NCBI GenBank assembly: GCA_025766275.1
Contig: JAFKAC010000211.1
Span: 1-64,000, forward strand
DNA length: 64,000 nt
Source: Lactarius indigo
Taxonomy: Eukaryota; Basidiomycota; Agaricomycetes; Russulales; Russulaceae
Direction: 5' to 3'
The translations under genes and the position numbers were made by a program. Shown one piece after another: positions 57,232-64,000 of the stretch. The notes below the pieces were generated by a model. The model saw nothing but the letters and a program-made list of their open reading frames with translations, did not search any database and had not been told where the DNA came from. Numbering within the stretch: the first letter of the stretch is position 1; every line of letters begins with the position of its first letter.

Positions 57232-58098
57232 CTATTTGACCTTCATTCTAAGCTGTGTGCTTTCGGGGAAAGTAAGCGCCCCCGTGAACTTGACTCCAAA
57301 CCAAAAAGACCTGAATTGGGGGAATTGTACCCCGTCGCTATAACTTGCATGACCACCTTCGCTCGGGTGAATGTACGCAAGTTTCCACCGGCCATCATAA
57401 CATGGAGCGATGGTCGACCATTCGTCATTGGTGAGGTCCTCGGGTAGTCCGGAAATCAGTGGAGGCTGGACAAGACCCATGAAGGGCGTTATGATGCGGG
57501 GGGATATGGGGATCGCAGGGAGACATGAGTCGGTGAGGGAGGCGGTGAAAAAGGGATTCTTAGCGTCCGGTAAGGAGACTTCGAAAGTGGAGGTGTTAGG
57601 TCCCGACGGAACGAATTTGAAGCGTGCGAGGTGCTTTGGAATGTCTTTATATGATCGCTATCAATATTGGAACGAGAAAAGCGTGCACAACTTACTCCAG
57701 TTCTTGCGGCCATTCCAGGTACTCTGTATAGAGCTGACATAGATATTAGTGATGCGTCAATTGGTCCCTTTCTCGCAGGGGTTGGAAAAGCCTCTGAAGA
57801 TCACGGCGAGTTCGTCGTAGGGGCCAACGGGCGAATCCTCGTAACGTACGAGGATGACACTGACGAGGCCACCATTCCATTGGGGAGAGCCGTTCACAAG
57901 AGCCTGGGCTGAGGAGTGCAAAGCCTCTAAGGGATTATAGGAACCGGGGGGCAGACCCTGGAGAACAGGATCTTCGCTGTTGACTGGCTTGAGCGACGTG
58001 ACAAAGATATAGAGCTTGGCTCTGAGTGACCATGGTGGGGGTGTAGGAGTCACTCCGGGAGGGGGCGCACGGCTCGAGGGAGAATCAAGGGGAGACAT
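57232..58098 (-). pseudogene. acetoacetate-decarboxylase-like gene, copy 1 (nonsense codon)
   Basis: Two exons (58098-57696, 57644-57232), 271 codons with one internal TGA at 57759-57757. Copy 2 has TGG at the same place (SWRIT versus N-stop-RIT), so a Trp-to-stop change has occurred. The rest is well kept: ILVRYEDSPVGPYDELA, SSIQSTWNGRKNWN, IPKHLARFKFVPSG and FFTASLTDSCLPAIPIS. The pattern fits a fungal family of the acetoacetate decarboxylase fold (SPVGPYDEL, then ISSxxxxYNGRxNWxIPKHLA), substrate unknown. Premature stop confirmed only by comparison inside this window. Confidence 0.8.
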
Positions 58099-58622
58099 GA
58101 CGAGAGTTTGTTACATTTTGGTTTATATAGGAGATAAAGACATTGATTTTGAATGTGTGTTGACGTAGTTGTCTCGTCTTCGAAACTTTAAGCTTCAAAA
58201 TCGGGCGAACGATGTAAAATAAGTGATTCCGTCGAAAAGAACCCTGCGCGGTATCTAAGAGGATTCCCTATGCAGGGGACCAATCCCTAGATTCGGCAGG
58301 GTTTTCGGAGGGTGCAAGTCCTTGAACATTTCGCCGTATACATCAGCGCAAAACAAGAGGATATCGAAGACGACATCTGGCGGTATTTCCTCGCACACCT
58401 GGAGACTGTTTAAGGGACTACAGATGGATGTAACCGGGTTGTGAGGGAGTCGCCGTAGGATTTCAATTGCACAATGGGGCAGCGTGGGAAAGTTCTAGAT
58501 TCTAAGAAGCGTTGTATTGTGAACAGGGGGAGGAGTTTGCGTATATGCACGGATAATTTTTGCGTATGACAGGGCGCGCCGCGGCGCTGTTTCGGTAAAT
58601 CGTTATCCCAGGTTGTAAGTTG
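58099..58622. other. 5' flank of decarboxylase copy 1
   Basis: Homologous to 61680-62382 upstream of copy 2 (shared ttacattttggtttatatagg, attcggcagggtt and cgctgtttcggta blocks). The right part ends at the LINE insertion. No gene supported. Confidence 0.55.
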
Positions 58623-58637
58623 GTCGTAACGGAGTTC
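58623..58637 (+). repeat. target-site duplication, left
   Basis: gtcgtaacggagttc directly before the T run of the LINE; matches 59969-59983 in 13 of 15 positions. Confidence 0.75.
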
Positions 58638-59968
58638 TTTTTTTTTTTTTTTTGATCAATATTTATTCTGAATGCGCAACGAAGGTTACAAACCAGTCAC
58701 AGCAGAGCGAAGCCGTATTTATGAAACGCGTTAGTCCATGGGAGGTGCCTCCGAGAGAACGTAAGTACGTGACCGAAACTCAGGGAAGATTAATAGATAG
58801 CGGGAAGCCGCATGGACACCCAGGCATACAGTCGCAATCCGAGACGCGGGGATTAGCCGCAAATTAGAGTCACAAGGGAATGAGACCATGAGAAACCAAA
58901 CCTCAGTGTGCACCTACTTAGTCGGGTTCAGGGGGCACGGGTATAGGGGGACCGGATTCCGGCATAGAGAGCGCACGAGTCCGGTCGAAGAAGTTAGAGC
59001 TTGCCCACGCCCTTTTTGGTGGAGAAGAGGGATGTGAAAGAAAAAAGGGGGGCGTAGGCGGGATAGTGAACCGCAGAATCCCGGCATTGATGCGGTAATG
59101 GTGGATGATGTGCTCCGCAGTCCTGAGGGGTGCGCTACATGGGCAAGACACGTTCTCGGGGGGGGGGGGGAGGTCGTTATGCCAGGAGCGTTGGACGTAC
59201 GTGCCTGTGAAGGTGTGGTCCGTAGCTATTTGCATGAGGGTGGACGTGCTGCGCCTGGTATGTTTGACGCGACGACAGCCCGATAGTTCTTTGTTCGCTA
59301 CTGTGGCCTGCAGCCAGAGAGAGTGGTGTCTCGTAGGATGGGGAGAGTGGATGTCTGAGTGGGTGGATGAGAATGAAAGCCGCTCCCCAAGTACGTTAAG
59401 GCGGAATTGCGGGATGAGCTTTGCAGTGTGCCAGCGGTTGGACCAGTCACGAAAAGCGAGTTCGCGCGCTCTTGCCTTCTGGAATGCTGCAGAATCGACA
59501 CGATTAAGCCCATCAGGGGGGTCGCGTGTGCAGGCCTCGGTCGCCAGGTCCCGTGCCGTCGTCTGCCCTACTAGTTCTGCATCCACCAAGGTCCAGACCA
59601 GGTGCAAGCGGAAATGTCTGTGACGTATCGCAAGCGTGGTCAGTGACCGATGGAACAGCAGCGCATGGGACTGCGCCGTTACAGACCGCGGGTTTTTCGC
59701 TGCATGAATCGCCGAGTCCGAATTAGTAAATAAGTAGATGAGATCGGGGATGGGCCCCTCATCCGTATAGTACATGGCTAGGGCCTGCGCTGTCTTAGCG
59801 AGCCCAAAGGCGTCCGCGTCGAACTGGAGCACACCCATGCCCAACACCCAGTTCAGCTCCATTAGAGCCGCCCCCCCTGCTGAGAAAGTAGCGGCCACCG
59901 CGCCTACTTTGACGCCGTCAGCCCGGTTCAAGTTGTCCGAGAACACATTGGCCTGGGTGAATGATCAA
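58638..59968 (-). mobile_element. 5'-truncated LINE (non-LTR retrotransposon) 3' end
   Basis: On the minus strand this 1.3-kb insert begins inside an RNase H-like domain and ends with a 16-nt poly(A) (T run 58638-58653 on plus). The open frame (about 59946-58918, stop at 58918) shows VFSDNLNRADGVKVG, FDADAFGLAKTAQALAMYY, YLFTNSDSAIHA and a C-terminal Cys/His region CPCSAPLRTAEHIIHHY. This is the end of ORF2 in LINEs of the Tad/jockey-like type. The usual catalytic Glu is Asp here, and the zinc-binding end reads HHY in place of HHC. Reverse transcriptase is missing through 5' truncation, so the copy is dead. Confidence 0.85.
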
Positions 59969-59983
59969 GTCGTAACAGAATTC
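59969..59983 (+). repeat. target-site duplication, right
   Basis: gtcgtaacagaattc, the partner of 58623-58637. The unoccupied counterpart (gtcgtagcagagttc) is at 62383-62397 in the second decarboxylase unit. Confidence 0.75.
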
Positions 59984-60487
59984 CCTGCCCTATATTTGCA
60001 TCGGAGAATGGAACGAAAAGGTCTCCTCGCAGGGCAGAAGACAAAGAGAGATGAGTGCTGAGACTAACATGATGGAAGAGATTATCGAAACCCGTCCAGT
60101 TTCTACGCACGGCGGGCGTCCATAGACCCGTAACCAGCCGGAGAATGCGGGGGCCACGGAGCGACTAGTAGTAGGATGTTCTCGAGCGTCCTGCAGCGAT
60201 TTCGATAGATTCGAATTGAATACAGACGGACTCCAAAAACCGAGAACTAGGTTCATAATTAAGTCAACTCCGGAAATTGGGTTATCTTCCAGAATTAGGT
60301 AGCTATCTTGTAAACCTGGGGTTACTGAATAGTTATCTGTTTTTGCCTTGGCAGTTGTGCCCCCAATTCGGTTTGGCATTTTCCAAACTCCTCACCCTTC
60401 GATCGTTCACCAGTATAAACTCCAAGATAAACGAACCTATGTCCCTCCAGAGCTTCAGAGACCGTGTGACTCGGAAATCAAGGATTT
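59984..60487. other. remainder of decarboxylase unit 1 spacer
   Basis: Resumes the sequence interrupted by the LINE. It matches 62398-62600 (gaacgaaaaggtc, gatggaggagatcatcgaaac and ccggagaatgcgggg blocks). A minus-strand frame fragment (PAFSGWLRVYG) is shared by both units and may be a gene relic, family not recognised. Confidence 0.5.
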
Positions 60488-60570
60488 CGAGAGGAAAAGT
60501 TGGCGCCTCTCAATCCGGTGAGCGGCTGGCGACGAAACGACGGGTCAACGGGTCAACGGTCGATGACATC
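60488..60570 (-). pseudogene. KRI1 upstream fragment, copy in unit 2
   Basis: ttcgagaggaaaagttggcg and the following cgacgaaacgacggg block repeat the sequence just upstream of the KRI1 start (56957-57030). Little or no coding sequence remains. Confidence 0.7.
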
Positions 60571-60808
60571 GAATGACGGGTGTGGCGAATGTTAGAACTT
60601 CTAAGTTGCGGTATATGATCTCTGTCGCTCAGACCAGTTACTCATTAATTAATCCTCAGATAGTACAGTAAACGATGGTCTGCTACATATGTGATGTGAT
60701 GGCATTGGAAATGAGAAAATCTGTTCACTAACGACAGCCACGGGATTTGAGCGAAACAATCACTTGATGGGAGAGATCGGTTTTGCACCGAATGCGATAC
60801 GAAGCGGC

Positions 60809-61679
60809 CTATTTGACCTTCGTTCTAAGCTGCGTGCTTTCGGGAAAAATAAGTGTCCCTGTGAACTTGACTCCAAACCAAAAAGACTTGAATTGGGGGA
60901 ATTGTACCCCGTCACCATAGCTAGCATGACCACCTTCGCTCGGGCGGATGTACGCAAGTTTCCACCAGCCATCATAACATGGAGCGATGGTCGACCATTC
61001 GTCATTGGTGGGATCCTCAGGTAATTCGGAAATCAGTGGGGGCTGGACAAGACCCATGAAGGGCGTTATGATGCGGGGGGATATGGGGATCGCAGGGAGA
61101 CATGAGTCGGTGAGGGAGGCGGTGAAAAAGGGCTTCTTAGCGTCCGGTAAGGAGACTTCGAAAGTGGAGGTGTTAGGTCCCGACGGAACGAATTTGAAGT
61201 GTGCGGGATACTTTGGAATGTCTTTATGTAGCCATTAATTAGAGGGCTGACTGGAGCAAGGAGAGTGCGCACAACGTACTCCAATTCTTGCGGCCATTCC
61301 AGGCGCTCTGTGGAGAGCTGACATAGATGCAGGTGATGCGCCAACTGGTGCTCTTCTGGTGGGGATTGGCAAAGCCATCAAAGCTCAAGGCAAGTTCGTC
61401 GTAGGGGCCAACTGGCGAATCCTCGTAACGCGCGAGGACGACGACAACGGGGCCACCACTCCATTGGGGAGAGCCGTTTACAAGAGCATGGGCTGAGGGG
61501 TGCAAAGCCTCTGATGGATTATAGGAACCGGGGGGTAGACCCCTGAGAACAGGATCTTCGCTGTTAACCGGCTTGAGCGACGTCATAAAGATATAAATCT
61601 TGGCCTTGAGTGACCATGGTGGGGATATTAGAGTCACAGAAGGGGATGCACGGCTCGAGGGAGAATCAAGGGGAGACAT
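60809..61679 (-). CDS. acetoacetate-decarboxylase-like protein, copy 2 (intact)
   Basis: Two exons (61679-61280, 61221-60809) give 270 residues. Begins MSPLDSPSSRASPSV, with an early LKAKIYIFMTSLKPV strand. The fold signature ARYEDSPVGPYDELA is followed by WRITCIYVSSPQSAWNGRKNWN, IPKYPAHFKFVPSG and LVQPPLISELPED. It ends FTGTLIFPESTQLRTKVK. No signal peptide or membrane segment. Only complete copy in the window. The family is fungal and its substrate unknown; the lysine that forms the Schiff base in true acetoacetate decarboxylase could not be assigned by eye. Confidence 0.72.
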
Positions 61680-63230
61680 GAGGGGAATTTACTACATTTT
61701 GGTTTATATAGGAGATAAGGACGTCGATTCGTCGATTTTAGATGTGTGTCGATGTAGTTGTCCGGTCTTAGAGGCTTTAAGCTTCAAACGCCAAGCCCGG
61801 CCAGTAGTCGGGCGGACGCTGTAGAATTAGCCCCACGGTGGGTCGCCATGGCCCCTTACACGTGTTCTTTTCTCGTCTTCGTAATATATTTGGCGGCGTG
61901 TAAGTTGAAAATGGGACGGATATGTGTCTCCTTTACGTGGGCCCATCGGGGTGTTCATGGGTCTCTTTTGGCGACGCGATCCAAGTAATACCGTCGAAGA
62001 TAACCTCCACGCGGTATCTAAGAGGCTTCCCGTGCAGGGAACCAACCCCCTGGATTCGGCAGGGTTGCGAGGGTTCAAATCCTTGAACGTTTCGCCGTAC
62101 ACATTAGCGCAAAACAAGAGAGCATCGAAGACAACAGATCGCGGTATTTCCTGGTGCGACCCGAGGCTGTTCAAGAGATGCTCGGCAGAACGGATAGAGA
62201 CAACCGGGGCGTGTGGGAGTCACCGCGGGGGTTCTATTACACAACAGAGAGCGGGTAGTGCGGTCAGAGACGTTGTATAGTGAACAGGGGGGAGCGCACC
62301 GGCGCAGTGAACCCTTGCGTATGGCGGAGGGCGGCGCGACGCTGTTTCGGTAGGTCGTCATGGTCGTCGTGGCTGTAGGTTAGTCGTAGCAGAGTTCCTT
62401 GCACCAAATCCACGTCGGGGAGTAGAACGAAAAGGTCCCCACGTGGAGCAGAAGGCAAGAAAAGGGGAAGGACAGCGAGAGCAACGGGATGGAGGAGATC
62501 ATCGAAACGGATTGTGTGCATTTTCGTCCAGTTTCCGCGCACGGGCATCCATAGACGCGTAACCAACCGGAGAATGCGGGGGTCGCGTAACGACTAGAGG
62601 ATCCTCGATTCTCAGAAAGTATCATGTTGGCGTCCAGCTTGTGCTTCTTCATCCCCAGCCGCCCAGCGATGATCGGGGCTGAAGCGCTGGCTTCGACAGC
62701 AAAAGGCCACTATCGCAAAGGCGTCCTCAGCTGGCTAAATACAGTCGTACAGTAGTTGTGCGAGAAGGACACGCGTCCCAACGTTAGGCTCCTCTTCGTC
62801 GAGCTCGACGGACGGACTACGCAAGGGCATATGCCGCGCACCTGCGATCCATGGTCGCTGGCGGGAGAAGCATCCCAAGCCCGCGGAGTAGCACGTCGGC
62901 GGAACAAACGCACAGGTGAAGCCGAGGCGTACACTTATCGTTGATGGAAGTCGTGCGCTAGACCAGTGACTGTCTGTATATAACAGCGGAGCCTTGATAC
63001 CACCGGTGTCTCTTACATAATCCACAGGCTTCAATGGACGTATTACATAAGAGGTACCAATCTCGACCTCCAGTCTTTTTGCTTCTTTTTTTTTTTTCTT
63101 CTGAGCCGTTTATATTCTGGGGTTTGTACCATACTGCTGGCCAGGTGTAAGTGTATATGAGGTCCTCAAAAACTTTCCCATGCTGTGATTTCATTTATAG
63201 ACAACTCAGGACCTGTTCTTGTGTTCGTGG
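61680..63230. other. spacer between decarboxylase units 2 and 3
   Basis: To about 62600 it matches the unit 1 flank (with the empty LINE site at 62383-62397). 62600-63230 has no counterpart in unit 1 and contains a T/pyrimidine-rich run (63075-63100). No gene recognised. Confidence 0.5.
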
Positions 63231-63420
63231 CCATAGTGCTCGTTAATCGTGAGCTGATGTACCTCCGTCATCCTCTGAAGACGGCGTTGAAGAGATCATT
63301 TGTTCTCGCATTTCGGCTCAGAGAACGGCTGGCGATAAAACAACCCCACGTCAACGCGTTAAACGCCAAACGGCGGGTGTTTCAAGGCCATAACTTCTAA
63401 ATCGCTCCTGCATACGTTGC
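63231..63420 (-). pseudogene. KRI1 5'-end fragment, copy in unit 3
   Basis: Homologous to 56875-57056: the KRI1 start codon, first about 28 codons and 5' flank. On the minus strand it begins ATGCGAGAACAAATGATCTC (parent ATGCAAGAACAACTGATTTC). Indels then shift the frame, and the homology ends near the CACTATG of exon 1. Confidence 0.8.
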
Positions 63421-63626
63421 CATTCCGACCATTTGGACCAGTACAGTATGCTAAGTCTGCTACATATGGTGGTGGAATTGGCCTCCAGGCCGATCGATGA
63501 TCGCGGCCACGGCAACCCGAACTCGGGAAAATGATCACTTTTGCAGTGATAGGGTTGAGAAAGGCAAGTGATCGATCGATTGAGTTATGATTTGATTTGT
63601 GCACCGAACGTGATAAGAGAGACGGC

Positions 63627-64000
63627 CTAACCGGCCTTCGTTCTCAGTTGCGCACCGACAGGGAAAGTAAGCGTCCCCGTGAACTTGGCTCCAATCCAAA
63701 AAGACTTGAATTGGGGGAAGTGTAACCCGTCACCATAATTTGCATGACCACCTTCGGTCGGGCGGATGTACGCAAGTTGCCACCGGCCATCGTGAAGTGG
63801 GGCAATAGACAACCATTCGTCATTGGTGGCGATCTGGGGGTCCTCGGGTAATAGCGGGGGCTGTACAAGACTCGTGAATGTTTTCACAATGCGGGGGGAT
63901 ATGGGGATCGCGGGGAGACGAGAGTCGGTCAGAGATGCCGTGAAAAAGGGTTCCTCAACGTCCGGTAGGGAAACCTCGAACTTGGAGGTGTTGGGTCCCG
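63627..64000 (-). CDS. acetoacetate-decarboxylase-like protein, copy 3 (partial)
   Basis: Only part of exon 2 is in the window; the gene starts beyond position 64000. It reads FEVSLPDVEEPFFTASLTDSR, LPAIPISPRIVKTFTSLVQ and then TNDEWLSIAPLHDGRWQLAYI. It ends FTGTLTFPVGAQLRTKAG at a stop on 63627-63629. It is more diverged from copies 1 and 2 than they are from each other. No disruption in the visible part. Confidence 0.7.
   Translation of the reverse strand, partial: GPNTSKFEVSLPDVEEPFFTASLTDSRLPAIPISPRIVKTFTSLVQPPLLPEDPQIATNDEWLSIAPLHDGRWQLAYIRPTEGGHANYGDGLHFPQFKSFWIGAKFTGTLTFPVGAQLRTKAG

Noticed and set aside
1..64000. CRISPR arrays, bacterial operons, riboswitches
   Set aside because: No direct-repeat/spacer pattern and all genes are eukaryotic with spliceosomal introns; the only regular array is the BTB-D tail cassette.

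Overview
The window is nuclear DNA of a filamentous basidiomycete. Genes are split by many short introns (about 45-75 nt, GT..AG, often with a CTNAY branch point). The gene content fits an agaricomycete: BTB/POZ arrays, a DUF6533-type seven-helix family, a GH71 alpha-1,3-glucanase, and a fungal PanB. Family resemblance suggests Cantharellales/Ceratobasidiaceae (Rhizoctonia-like), but this is inference. Exon models were built by hand from reading frame, splice sites and family conservation. Where exons are listed, lengths and phases were checked to sum to whole codons.

Layout. (1) 1-15.1 kb is an accessory BTB island with five minus-strand paralogues (A-E) sharing the same first two introns. 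A and B end in an Asn-Gly-rich tail exon. C and D end in a hydrophobic C-terminal segment. D carries a tandemly multiplied tail exon-intron cassette, and E has lost its end. (2) 15.9-28.1 kb is mostly conserved housekeeping: a microbial-type PARG, clathrin light chain, a monoglyceride-lipase-like hydrolase, an ERV2-like sulfhydryl oxidase, a GH71 glucanase, one unknown protein and ketopantoate hydroxymethyltransferase (panB). (3) 28.5-37.8 kb has a basic low-complexity nuclear-type protein followed by three intact tandem aldo/keto reductases with identical ten-exon structure. A decayed fragment of the nuclear-protein gene lies between copies 2 and 3. (4) 38.9-42.3 kb has a membrane J-domain protein and an L-type (VIP36/ERGIC-53-like) cargo lectin. 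(5) 43-48.3 kb is a tandem pair of 15-exon DUF6533-type membrane proteins; the second has a disrupted C-terminal tail. (6) 49.9-57 kb has RIT1, a membrane-anchored LRR protein, a GGCT-like gene and KRI1. (7) 57.2-64 kb holds three copies of an acetoacetate-decarboxylase-like gene. Copy 1 has a nonsense codon, copy 2 is intact, and copy 3 runs off the window. Copies 2 and 3 are preceded by truncated, decayed pieces of the KRI1 5' end. A 5'-truncated LINE sits in unit 1 with a 15-bp target duplication, and unit 2 preserves the empty site.

The unifying pattern is conserved single-copy anchors separated by recently amplified accessory families. In two of these amplifications the unit carried along a broken piece of the neighbouring anchor gene. 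The most unusual single gene is BTB-D. Its C-terminal tail grew by in-frame tandem duplication of a complete exon-plus-intron cassette (phase 0 at both ends).
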